From the NCBI GenBank assembly GCA_964531505.1, contig CAZHDT010000013.1, positions 1 to 18,144 on the forward strand: a DNA stretch of 18,144 nucleotides. Reading direction: 5' to 3'. A program made the position numbers and the translations under genes. Source of the DNA: UBA6264 sp964531505. GTDB lineage: Bacteria > Patescibacteriota > Patescibacteriia > UBA2591 > UBA6264. This document shows, piece by piece, positions 7,161-13,739 of the stretch (positions within the stretch are counted from its first letter, which is position 1; every line of letters starts with the position of its first letter). The notes below the pieces were generated by a model. That model saw nothing but the letters and a program-made list of their open reading frames with translations, was not told the origin of the DNA and did not search any database.

Positions 7161-8469
7161 AATACAACAATTTAAAACAAAGAACAACCATGCCGGCGAT
7201 GCTTGGAATAAGAGCGGTAAGAGGATTGTCTGTCACAAATTTCAGAATCAAACCTGCCGCAAAAACAAGCATTCCAGTAATAAGAAAAATATTGATATCC
7301 GCGGTTTTCAACTTTAAAAACATTGAAACTAATAAAGCCGCTCCTATCACGGATATTATAGAAACAAGAGCAAAAACAGATTGCAAAAACGAAAAAAGAT
7401 ATAGTGAAGCAATGGCGGCAAAAACTATACCAATGAGAGTAAAATATCGCGTTAATCTAACCGTTGAATCTTGGGTTATATTGTTTTTCGCGCGAGCAAC
7501 CAATATTCCAAAGGCGAACGCGCTTGAATCAATTGTTCCCATAAAGGCGGCGATAAGAGATACAACAAGAAGTGAACCAAGCCATTGTGGCAAAGCGCCG
7601 AGTACCCCCTCAACAAATAAATTTGACGGATCGGTTATAATACCGGAGAATTTAAAATTAATACCAAGATAGGCAATAGAACCGGCGACAAGGGTAAGTA
7701 ATACAAACGCCACAATTAAGCTTTTTTTTAATGTTTTTGAATCCTTAACGGCAAAAACTCTTTGAAAACTTTCCGCCTGGGCAAGCAAGCTGAAAAATTG
7801 CAATAAAGCCAAGCCAACAGCAAACCAAAACTGAGATAAGTCAAAAGCAGTGGGAAGCTTTTCCCAACTAAAATGGACTGGGAAAACAAATATTGTAAGA
7901 ATTATTGGCAATAATAATATGCCTTGGAAGATGTCGGTTTTTACTGATGTCTTAAATCCCCCCAGCCATAAATATACACAAACAATGCCGGAGGTTAATA
8001 ACAATGCTAGGCCTTTTTCAATATGAAGCAAAGCGGAAAAAAGCCCCGTGTTTACATACATTTGCAAAATCAAAAAAAGAAGCAAGCATATACATAAAAT
8101 CAAATTCACTAAAATCTTGGTTGATGATGCATATTTAAGTCCGAAATAATCGCCGATTGAAAGAAGATCGTGATTTTTTTGCAATACGGCGAGCCGTTTT
8201 TTGTAAAAGAAATACAAAACTACAAACGCCATTCCCGCGCCGACAAAAGCCATTAAATACCAAAAACCGAATAAATACGCGAAAGTAACGCCGAGCACAA
8301 AATTGTACCCCGTCAGCAACGAAGCGAATGTTGTCCACGTTGATTCTGACGCGGTCAATTTTTTTGAGCTGTTTATGTATTCGCCCGCGGTTTGCCCGCG
8401 GGACGACAACCAAATGATAAATACTAAGGCTATGAAATATAAAATTAAATACGCTATTGTTATAGTCAT
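7135..8469 (-). CDS. Sodium:solute symporter family (SSS) transporter
   Basis: 444 residues, almost entirely hydrophobic, with about 12-13 predicted transmembrane helices. Family marks include the first helix pair (MTITIAYLILYFIALVFI, then SSRGQTAGEYINSSKKL), the YLWLGGFKTSVKTDIFQGIL stretch that matches the SSS GGxxxVxxTDxxQ signature, and an AAFMGTIDSSAFAFG helix like the conserved sodium-site helix. Expected to import a small solute (amino acid, sugar, pantothenate or similar) with sodium; the substrate cannot be read. Base composition is unlike the neighbours: one 60-base line (7501-7560) is 45% GC by hand count against 28% in dnaN (14701-14760), with many GCG and CCG triplets. Recent acquisition is likely. 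No Shine-Dalgarno site is clear. The stop sits in a strong hairpin. Confidence 0.88.
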   Translation of the reverse strand: MTITIAYLILYFIALVFIIWLSSRGQTAGEYINSSKKLTASESTWTTFASLLTGYNFVLGVTFAYLFGFWYLMAFVGAGMAFVVLYFFYKKRLAVLQKNHDLLSIGDYFGLKYASSTKILVNLILCICLLLFLILQMYVNTGLFSALLHIEKGLALLLTSGIVCVYLWLGGFKTSVKTDIFQGILLLPIILTIFVFPVHFSWEKLPTAFDLSQFWFAVGLALLQFFSLLAQAESFQRVFAVKDSKTLKKSLIVAFVLLTLVAGSIAYLGINFKFSGIITDPSNLFVEGVLGALPQWLGSLLVVSLIAAFMGTIDSSAFAFGILVARAKNNITQDSTVRLTRYFTLIGIVFAAIASLYLFSFLQSVFALVSIISVIGAALLVSMFLKLKTADINIFLITGMLVFAAGLILKFVTDNPLTALIPSIAGMVVLCFKLLYCKLSQSIS

Positions 8470-8579
8470 AATGGTTTTATTGTTTTATAATTTAATTTTG
8501 ATGCGCTAAATTTTTTAAAGATTATTTTTTAAATCTATTTTTATCATAACAACACCTAATTTTTTGCAACAATGAAAAG

Positions 8580-8588
8580 TGTGGATAA
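8580..8588 (-). promoter_or_regulatory. DnaA box
   Basis: TGTGGATAA on the plus strand, i.e. TTATCCACA on the minus strand, an exact match to the consensus DnaA box. It stands 111 bases upstream of the symporter start and is followed on the plus strand by an almost pure A/T stretch. It is the only exact box I found in this intergenic region. Confidence 0.6.
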
Positions 8589-8965
8589 TTTTTGTTTTTT
8601 TGAAAAAATTTTTTAAATTTATTTTCAGCGGGAGAAAATAAAACTGCCACGGTATTAAATTTTTGCTTTAATCAAATCGTTTATATAAGCATTGAGATTA
8701 ATTTTTCGGCTGACTAATTTAACTACCTCAAACATATTAATTAAAAATCGCTTCATAAATATTTTTGTTTTCAATTTTTAAATTTCGAAACCCGGATTTC
8801 GTTCAACAAACACCACTATTTTAAACACTTTTGGACAAAAATTTACCACAAAAGCTCTTTTTTTGCCATTTTTTACCAAAATCTCTACGATTTACGACGC
8901 AATAATGAGTATATTATGTGGTATTTATTGTAAAAAATCTAAATTTTATTGTTTAAAATATTCTA

Positions 8966-9007
8966 ATTTATGGCAAATTGTTCCACGTGGAACAATTTGC
9001 CATAAAT
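8966..9007. promoter_or_regulatory. parS: parS-like centromere site in a 42-base perfect palindrome
   Basis: The centre (8979-8994) reads TGTTCCACGTGGAACA. This fits the bacterial chromosomal parS consensus TGTTNCACGTGNAACA bound by ParB/Spo0J, including the CACGTG core, and the variant with CC/GG is a known functional type. The symmetry continues perfectly for 13 further bases on each side, so each arm is 21 bases, far beyond the usual 16. No T-tract follows on either strand, which argues against a terminator. It lies mid-region, away from either neighbouring start codon. Confidence 0.75.
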
Positions 9008-9293
9008 CCAAAAAACATCTTAAATAATAAATAAAAACTTATTTTTAGTTTTTTTTACTAAATCAATATTCTTAGATATTTTAAGCAAACTCGGCCCAAA
9101 AAGAATCATCAAAGAATGACTGTTTTTTTTATCACTTAAAAGGGTTTAAAAGATAAACAAAAAAAGCTAATATCATTCTACAATAAATCATATTAAAATA
9201 CTAAAAGAAATTCCCGACAATATATAAAATAAGAACAATAAGAATATTCCAACGAGGAAAAATTTAATAAAATGTTATTATTTTAAAAAAAAC

Positions 9294-9323
9294 AAAATAA
9301 TAGCTATAAACAGCTATTATTTT
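9294..9323 (-). terminator. Terminator of the TRM11-like methyltransferase
   Basis: 12-bp perfect stem (AAAATAATAGCT with AGCTATTATTTT) and a 6-base loop. On the minus strand it is followed by G and eight T. The stem begins 15 bases after the methyltransferase stop. On the plus strand it is followed by GCGTCG, so it works in one direction only. Confidence 0.85.
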
Positions 9324-9338
9324 GCGTCGTTTAATATG

Positions 9339-10583
9339 TTAAACATTTTTAAATATAAATATTTCTCTTAAAATTGTTTGTTGGGGACGTGAATAAATAA
9401 TGGAGTTTCTTGGGGTTATCTTAATTGCATCTTTTTCAATATTACAACCCAATAAAGAAGAAAAATCTATTGCCGCTTCTAATATCCAGCCGTTTTTTTC
9501 TATTTCGTTTATTATCTTTAAATCATATTGTTTATTTCCGATCTTGAAAATTGGAAAAATAATAACTATTTTCTGCCCTATTTTAAGAATTTTTTTAAAT
9601 TCTCGAAAAACAGTCAAATATAATTCTTTTAGCTCTCTGATGATTAAAGAACATTCTGAAGGCTTAAACCTTACTGGCCCTAAATATGGCTCCGTGGTGA
9701 TTAAAATTATTGAATGTGGCCTTATTTTTTGAGAAATTCTTCTCGCGTCAGAACAAAAAATTTTTAACCCATTCATATCTAAATTCATTTTTCTACCCAA
9801 CCAAAACAAATTCTTGTTTGCCTCCTTTATAATTCTCTTATCCTTGTCTGTCCCGATAACCCCCTTAAACCCTGCCAAAACAGCTTCTTGAATAATTGTT
9901 CCCGAACCGCAAAATGGATCTAAAAAACAGCCATTAATAGAATCTCTCCCCAAATTAATCATAATTTTTGCCAACTTGGGGGGAATCATTCCTTTTTTTA
10001 TCACCCTAGACGGACGCTTAATATCATGTAAAATATATTTTTTAAAATCTTGGCAAACCCTAGTTTTGCCAATAAAAACTTTATTTTTTCTAAACAAAAA
10101 AACTATTTCTATTCCTTGTTTTAAAATCTTTTTTTTAGTCAAATCCACCGAAGAAAAGGCTGAGTAATCCGGCATTATTTTTTGAATTTCAACATCTCTT
10201 TTTGCTAAATCCGCTCGTATTCCTTCGATAATTTTGTTAATAAAAATTTCTGTTGTCTTAATTATTTTTGGATTTCCAAAGCCATAAAAACTAAACCCTA
10301 TTTTTGTTTTTCGGTTATCTGTTTTTAATAGTTGATATATATTCTTTTCAATTACTTCTTTTTCTGCGTCTAAATCTTTATTTGTTTCAAAAAATATCTC
10401 CCCAATTTTAATCGTACCGCCCAATTGATTTTGAAGTTCTTCTATCCCTAAATTTTCTTCGCTATCCAAAATTAAAAATTCCAAAGAAATAAATTTTAGT
10501 TTAATTTTCTTTGGTTTTAAAATTTTTAAAATTTCAGCTATTGACAAACTGGAATTATTGCCTAAAATAAAAAAATAGGTCAT
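9339..10583 (-). CDS. THUMP/TRM11-like RNA (guanine-N2) methyltransferase family protein
   Basis: 414 residues. Residues about 1-190 form the N-terminal THUMP-like RNA-binding part. The linker HDIKRPSRVIKKGMIPPKLAKIM carries the RPxR...GMxPPKLA signature of the COG1041/TRM11 group. Then comes the Rossmann methyltransferase: AdoMet motif I LDPFCGSGT (221-229), acidic GTDKD after strand 2, and motif IV TEPYLGP (298-304), where relatives have DPPYG. The family makes N2-methylguanosine at tRNA position 10 in archaea and eukaryotes; a tRNA substrate is inferred. The TEPY variant keeps the Pro-Tyr that holds the target base. Start ATG 10583 lies only 7 bases after a TATAAT, so the mRNA is probably leaderless. 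The ORF has the low GC of its surroundings. Confidence 0.82.
   Translation of the reverse strand: MTYFFILGNNSSLSIAEILKILKPKKIKLKFISLEFLILDSEENLGIEELQNQLGGTIKIGEIFFETNKDLDAEKEVIEKNIYQLLKTDNRKTKIGFSFYGFGNPKIIKTTEIFINKIIEGIRADLAKRDVEIQKIMPDYSAFSSVDLTKKKILKQGIEIVFLFRKNKVFIGKTRVCQDFKKYILHDIKRPSRVIKKGMIPPKLAKIMINLGRDSINGCFLDPFCGSGTIIQEAVLAGFKGVIGTDKDKRIIKEANKNLFWLGRKMNLDMNGLKIFCSDARRISQKIRPHSIILITTEPYLGPVRFKPSECSLIIRELKELYLTVFREFKKILKIGQKIVIIFPIFKIGNKQYDLKIINEIEKNGWILEAAIDFSSLLGCNIEKDAIKITPRNSIIYSRPQQTILREIFIFKNV
10541..10568 (+). promoter_or_regulatory. Promoter of the rpsF operon
   Basis: Perfect -35 TTGACA (10541-10546), 16-base spacer, TAAAAT (10563-10568). The whole element lies inside the first codons of the divergent methyltransferase gene. 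The inferred start is near 10575, a leader of about 39 bases to ATG 10614. Hexamers and spacing are identical to the promoter at 6486-6513. Confidence 0.65.
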
Positions 10584-10590
10584 AATAAAT

Positions 10591-10620
10591 ATTATATTAT
10601 TTTAATTAAGTAAATGTCAA
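10591..10620 (-). promoter_or_regulatory. Promoter of the TRM11-like methyltransferase (near-leaderless)
   Basis: Perfect -35 TTGACA on the minus strand (10620-10615), 18-base spacer, perfect -10 TATAAT (10596-10591). Only 7 bases separate the -10 from ATG 10583, so transcription would start at or next to the start codon. The -35 overlaps the first codons of rpsF. Confidence 0.7.
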
Positions 10621-11093
10621 TTGTTATGTATGAATTATTGTATATCGTCCCTTCTCCTTTAACAGAAAAAGATTTGCCCATTGTTTCAGAAAAAGTAAAA
10701 ATCTTTGTTGAAAAACTTGGTGGTAAAATTCTTAAAGAAGAAAATTTGGGAAACAAAAAGTTAGCTTATCAAATTAAACAAAATTTTCGGGGTTTTTATG
10801 TTTTAGTTAATTTTGAGATGGAGACAGAAAAAATTAAAGAATTAAACAATAAATTAAAATTGATGCCCGAGATTCTAAGACACATGATCACTATTTTTAT
10901 TCCAAAAATTGGAGTGAGAAAACAACGAATTTCTAAAAAAGAGGTTAAAGACGATTTTTGTGAGTTAAGTGAATTAAAAAACCCGAAAGTGGTCTCAGAA
11001 AAACGTGAAGAAAAAAAAATAGAAGAAAAAAGTAATAAAAAAATAAATTTAAAAAATTTAGGAGAAAAAATAGACGATTTGTTTAAAATATAA
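10614..11093 (+). CDS. rpsF: 30S ribosomal protein bS6
   Basis: 159 residues. The S6 domain covers about 5-100: YELLYIVPSPLTEKD at the start, the LGGKILKEENLGNKKLAYQIKQ strand pair and RGFYVLVNFEM, typical of the ferredoxin-like fold that pairs with S18 on the platform of the small subunit. A Lys/Glu-rich tail of about 55 residues follows, so the protein is longer than the usual 95-135. Two starts are possible: ATG 10614, or ATG 10626, which would give MYELLYIV and match family N-termini better. Neither has a Shine-Dalgarno site. First gene of the rpsF-ssb-rpsR-efp-pilT operon. Confidence 0.93.
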   Translation: MSIVMYELLYIVPSPLTEKDLPIVSEKVKIFVEKLGGKILKEENLGNKKLAYQIKQNFRGFYVLVNFEMETEKIKELNNKLKLMPEILRHMITIFIPKIGVRKQRISKKEVKDDFCELSELKNPKVVSEKREEKKIEEKSNKKINLKNLGEKIDDLFKI

Positions 11094-11111
11094 TTTATTT
11101 ACTTTAATAAT

Positions 11112-11126
11112 AATCTATTATAGATT
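11112..11126 (+). other. Small hairpin between rpsF and ssb
   Basis: AATCTA/TAGATT around TTA, followed by three T. The stem is short and AT-only, so at most a weak attenuator or processing site. The 73-base gap is the longest inside this operon and shows no other signal. Confidence 0.3.
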
Positions 11127-11166
11127 TTTAAAATATTTAATTAACAAGTTCTTAAACAACAAATTT

Positions 11167-11604
11167 ATGAACGTTAATAAAGCAATTGTCGCTGGAAACT
11201 TAACCCGGGACCCCGAAACTAAAACAACTCCCTCTGGTCAAACTGTTACTTCTTTCAGTATTGCCACTAATCACTTTTGGACTGACAAAGGAACTGGTGA
11301 TAAGAAAAAACAACCCGAATATCACAATATTATTGCTTGGGGAAGGTTGGGAGAAATTGCTCAAGAATATTTAAAGAAAGGGGGGCTGGCTTATGTGGAG
11401 GGTCGAATACAAACTCACGCTTGGCAAGATCAACAAGGAAATAAAAAATCTCGGACAGAAATAATTGCCGAAAAACTACAACTTGGTCCAAGAACAAATG
11501 AAAACGAATCTTTCCGAGAAAAGGGAAATCAAAACTTATCTGAACCAAACCAAGAAAATGAATCCTTACCAGACGAAATAAATGTTGAAGAAATTCCTTT
11601 TTAA
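11167..11604 (+). CDS. ssb: Single-stranded DNA-binding protein
   Basis: 145 residues. Residues 1-105 are the OB fold: MNVNKAIVAGNLTRDPETK, the TSFSIATN strand, EYHNIIAWGRLGEIAQEYLKKG, and VEGRIQTHAWQDQQGNKKSRTEIIAE. A short flexible linker (106-140, rich in N, E and Q) leads to the acidic tail EEIPF (141-145), the partner-docking peptide that recruits repair and replication proteins. Length is slightly short for the family, due to the linker. It lies between the S6 and S18 genes as in most bacteria. No Shine-Dalgarno site is visible before ATG. Confidence 0.95.
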   Translation: MNVNKAIVAGNLTRDPETKTTPSGQTVTSFSIATNHFWTDKGTGDKKKQPEYHNIIAWGRLGEIAQEYLKKGGLAYVEGRIQTHAWQDQQGNKKSRTEIIAEKLQLGPRTNENESFREKGNQNLSEPNQENESLPDEINVEEIPF

Positions 11605-11629
11605 ATTAATAAATTAATATCTCCGTTTT

Positions 11630-11842
11630 ATGCAAAACAATCAAAAGCATTGCCATTTTTGTGTTAACAATGTTAAAGAAATTGATTACAAAGATACTGA
11701 CGTTTTGCGACGTTTTGTTTCTAGTTATGAAAAAATCCTTCCCAAAAAGAAAAGGGGGACGTGTGCTAAACACCAAAGAAAATTATCTCAAGCAATAAAA
11801 AGGGCTCGAATTATGGCTTTGCTTCCTTTTGTAAAAGAGTAA
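11630..11842 (+). CDS. rpsR: 30S ribosomal protein bS18, zinc-type (C+)
   Basis: 70 residues. Cys8, Cys11 (HCHFC), Cys45 and His48 (GTCAKHQR) form a likely zinc knuckle, so this is the C+ paralogue type rather than the zinc-free form. The core DYKDTDVLRRFVSSYEKILP and RKLSQAIKRARIMALLPF are diagnostic. It binds S6 on the small-subunit platform. It starts 25 bases after ssb and ends 4 bases before efp. In most bacteria rplI (L9) follows; here it does not. Confidence 0.95.
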   Translation: MQNNQKHCHFCVNNVKEIDYKDTDVLRRFVSSYEKILPKKKRGTCAKHQRKLSQAIKRARIMALLPFVKE

Positions 11843-11846
11843 AAAG

Positions 11847-12410
11847 ATGAACATCAATGTAAACGACTTAAAAAAAACTGGTTTAGTAATTAATTTTAAT
11901 AACGAACCATACCAAGTTGTTTTTTCTCAACACTCAAAGACTGCCCGAGGACAGTCTTTTATTAGAACTAAATTAAAGAATTTAATTACTAATCAAGTTT
12001 TAGAAAAAACATTCAGTCAAGGGGACCGATTAGAAAAAGCTGATATTGAAAAATCCAAGGCTAATTTTCTTTATCAAAATCAAGAAGATTTTTTCTTTAT
12101 GGACAACCATAATTATGAACAATTTTCTTTAAACAAAAAATCTCTTTCCGGGCAAGAAAACTTTCTTAAGGAGGGACTAGAGGTGAATGTTTTAATTTTT
12201 AATCAAAAACCGGTTAATATTGAGCTTCCTAAAAAAATTGACCTTATTGTGATTGAGTCTCCCCCAAGTATAAAGGGCGATTCTGCCACATCACCATCTA
12301 AAATTGTAACCCTGGAAACTGGATTAAAAATAAATGCCCCTATTTTTATTAAACAAGGAGACTTAATTAAAATTAATACTGAAACCGGGGAATATGTGGA
12401 AAGGACATAA
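11847..12410 (+). CDS. efp: Translation elongation factor P
   Basis: 187 residues with the three beta-barrel domains of EF-P, which enters the ribosomal E site to rescue stalls at proline runs. Domain I has NDLKKTGLVINFNNEPYQVV; the loop that reaches the peptidyl-transferase centre is KTARGQSF. Domain III carries ESPPSIKGDSATSP and ends TGEYVERT, the usual finish. The tip residue that is a modified Lys34 in E. coli (KPGKGQAF) is Arg34 here. Arg-type EF-P is rhamnosylated by EarP in some bacteria; no earP is seen in this window. Starts 4 bases after rpsR, so probably translationally coupled. Confidence 0.92.
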   Translation: MNINVNDLKKTGLVINFNNEPYQVVFSQHSKTARGQSFIRTKLKNLITNQVLEKTFSQGDRLEKADIEKSKANFLYQNQEDFFFMDNHNYEQFSLNKKSLSGQENFLKEGLEVNVLIFNQKPVNIELPKKIDLIVIESPPSIKGDSATSPSKIVTLETGLKINAPIFIKQGDLIKINTETGEYVERT

Positions 12411-12416
12411 AAATTT

Positions 12417-13466
12417 ATGATTACTCTTGAAGAAATTTTTAATCGTGCCGCCATTTCTGGCGCTTCCGACATCCACTTGGGGGATTCTTTACCTGTTTAT
12501 TTCAGAATTGATGGTTTACTTTTGCCAACAGAAAATTCACCCATTTTAAAAAGTGAAGATATTTTATCATTAATTTCCCCTTTAATTAATGAACAACAAA
12601 AAGAAAAACTTTTAAAAGAAAAAAATTTAGAATTTTCTTATCAAATTAAAAATAAAATTCGTTTTAGAATAAGTGTTTTTTGGGAAAAAAATAATTTAGC
12701 CCTAGCCGCTCGATTAATAAGTTCTCAAATCCCGAGTTTAAAAGAAATGGATTTATTGGAAATTGTTCATAAAATAGCGGATTTACGCGATGGTTTGGTT
12801 TTAGTAACTGGTCCAACTGGTTGTGGAAAATCAACCACCCTAGCCGCTTTAATTGATTATATTAACGAAAAAAGAAGCTGCCACATCATTACATTGGAAG
12901 ATCCAACCGAATTTATTTTTCAATCAAAAAAAAGTTTAATTGCTCAAAGAGAATTAAACCAAGATATGATTTCTTTTAAATCTGCATTAAAACATATCGT
13001 TCGTCAAGATCCTGATATAATTTTAGTTAGTGAAATGAGAGATTTGGAAACTATTTCCCTAGCTATAACATTAGCAGAAACTGGGCACCTTGTTCTGGCA
13101 ACCCTTCATACTCCGAATGTCCCTCAAACCATTGACAGAATTATTGATATTTTTCCATTTGAACAACAAAAACAAATCCGCCTTCAAGTTGCCTTAGCTC
13201 TAAAGTGTATTATTTCGCAACATTTAATCCCCAAAAAAGACAAAGGGCGAATTGCCTCTAGAGAAGTTCTTTTTAATACCCCGGCTATTGCTAATTTAAT
13301 TAGAGAAAACAAAATAACACAAATTAAATCTGTTTTACAAACTGGGTCAAAAGATGGAATGTTTACTTTAGAGCAAGATTTAAAAAGACTTTATCGCGCC
13401 GGATTAATTACTTTAGACGTCGCTATAAATCACGCTAATTTTCCAGAAGAATTATTAAAAGAATAA
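12417..13466 (+). CDS. pilT: PilT-type pilus retraction ATPase
   Basis: 349 residues of the GspE/PilT secretion ATPase family, hexameric and membrane-associated. An N-terminal PAS-like domain (SGASDIHLGDSLPVYFRIDG) precedes the RecA core. Walker A GPTGCGKST is at 132-140, Asp box EDPTEF at 161-166, Walker B DPDIILVSEMRD at 199-210 and the His box LATLHTPN at 227-234. TIDRIIDIFPFEQQKQIR and the tail QTGSKDGMFTLEQDL are characteristic of PilT rather than PilB. The role would be twitching or DNA-uptake pilus retraction. No other pilus gene is nearby. Starts 6 bases after efp; AAGGA in the efp end may serve as ribosome site. tRNA-Arg begins 9 bases after its stop. Confidence 0.92.
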   Translation: MITLEEIFNRAAISGASDIHLGDSLPVYFRIDGLLLPTENSPILKSEDILSLISPLINEQQKEKLLKEKNLEFSYQIKNKIRFRISVFWEKNNLALAARLISSQIPSLKEMDLLEIVHKIADLRDGLVLVTGPTGCGKSTTLAALIDYINEKRSCHIITLEDPTEFIFQSKKSLIAQRELNQDMISFKSALKHIVRQDPDIILVSEMRDLETISLAITLAETGHLVLATLHTPNVPQTIDRIIDIFPFEQQKQIRLQVALALKCIISQHLIPKKDKGRIASREVLFNTPAIANLIRENKITQIKSVLQTGSKDGMFTLEQDLKRLYRAGLITLDVAINHANFPEELLKE

Positions 13467-13475
13467 GAATATAAC

Positions 13476-13547
13476 GCCCCTGTGGTATAATGGATAACAC
13501 AACAGGCTTCGGACCTGTAGTTGGGGGTTCGAATCCTCCCGGGGGCA
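13476..13547 (+). tRNA. tRNA-Arg (anticodon TCG)
   Basis: 72 bases. Acceptor GCCCCTG/CGGGGGC with discriminator A; D arm GTAT/ACAC with one A12-C23 mismatch; anticodon arm ACAGG/CCTGT around CTTCGGA, anticodon TCG (reads CGA and, by wobble, other CGN codons); T arm GGGGG/CCTCC with standard TTCGAAT. No encoded CCA. It begins 9 bases after pilT, so it is probably cut from the rpsF operon transcript. Confidence 0.93.
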
Positions 13548-13600
13548 TATTTTAATAATTATTTAATTTTTTTAAATTATTTCTTAGATAAATGTAATAA

Positions 13601-13671
13601 GCCCCCATAGCTTAATGGTAAAGCAGTTGCCTCTTAAGCAATGGACGGAGGTCCGATTCCTCCTGGGGGTA
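13601..13671 (+). tRNA. tRNA-Lys (anticodon CTT)
   Basis: 71 bases. Acceptor GCCCCCA/TGGGGGT (first pair G1-U72), discriminator A; D arm GCTT/AAGC; anticodon arm GTTGC/GCAAT around CTCTTAA, anticodon CTT, which reads AAG; T arm GGAGG/CCTCC. T loop TCCGATT has C at position 55, as in tRNA-Arg(CCT). No encoded CCA. An AAA-reading tRNA-Lys must lie elsewhere. Confidence 0.92.
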
Positions 13672-13695
13672 TTTTAAAATAATAATAATAAAAAA

Positions 13696-13724
13696 GCTAC
13701 GCCATTTCACTGTGTAGCCTTTTT
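13696..13724. terminator. Bidirectional terminator between tRNA-Lys and HU
   Basis: Stem GCTACGC (13696-13702) with GTGTAGC (13712-13718), one G-T pair, 9-base loop. It is flanked by AAAAA on the left and C then TTTTT on the right, so it has a U-tract in both orientations. It closes the rpsF-to-tRNA-Lys transcript and the convergent HU transcript. Confidence 0.82.
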
Positions 13725-13739
13725 ATTTAAAAAAATTAA

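Larger units (their letters stand above)
8470..9338. other. 869-base non-coding region: candidate partition/replication-origin locus
   Basis: I find no protein-like frame and no RNA gene. Over 8521-8940 plus 9001-9300 GC is about 22% by hand count. Contents in order: a perfect DnaA box (8580-8588) followed by long T and A runs that could unwind; an imperfect 16-base palindrome at 8786-8801 (CGAAACCCGGATTTCG); TACCACA at 8844-8850 and its inverse at 8917-8923; the 42-base parS palindrome (8966-9007); an A-rich right part; and the methyltransferase terminator (9294-9323). A:T on the plus strand is 147:170 left of parS and 150:92 right of it, a change of AT skew; G remains below C on both sides. 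Origin function is inference. Confidence 0.55.

Noticed and set aside
7157..7672. Long plus-strand open frame antisense to the symporter
   Set aside because: It is a shadow of the higher-GC symporter gene; the protein is rich in K, T, R and I without any domain, while the minus frame gives a clean SSS transporter.
8842..8850. Further DnaA box (TTTACCACA)
   Set aside because: Two mismatches to the consensus; listed only as an inverted TACCACA pair with 8917-8923.
8966..9007. Terminator hairpin
   Set aside because: Perfect symmetry without loop, no T-tract on either strand and no gene end nearby; the centre matches parS.
9001..9290. Structured non-coding RNA (tmRNA, 6S, SRP or similar)
   Set aside because: A-rich, no long stems and no recognisable conserved motif.
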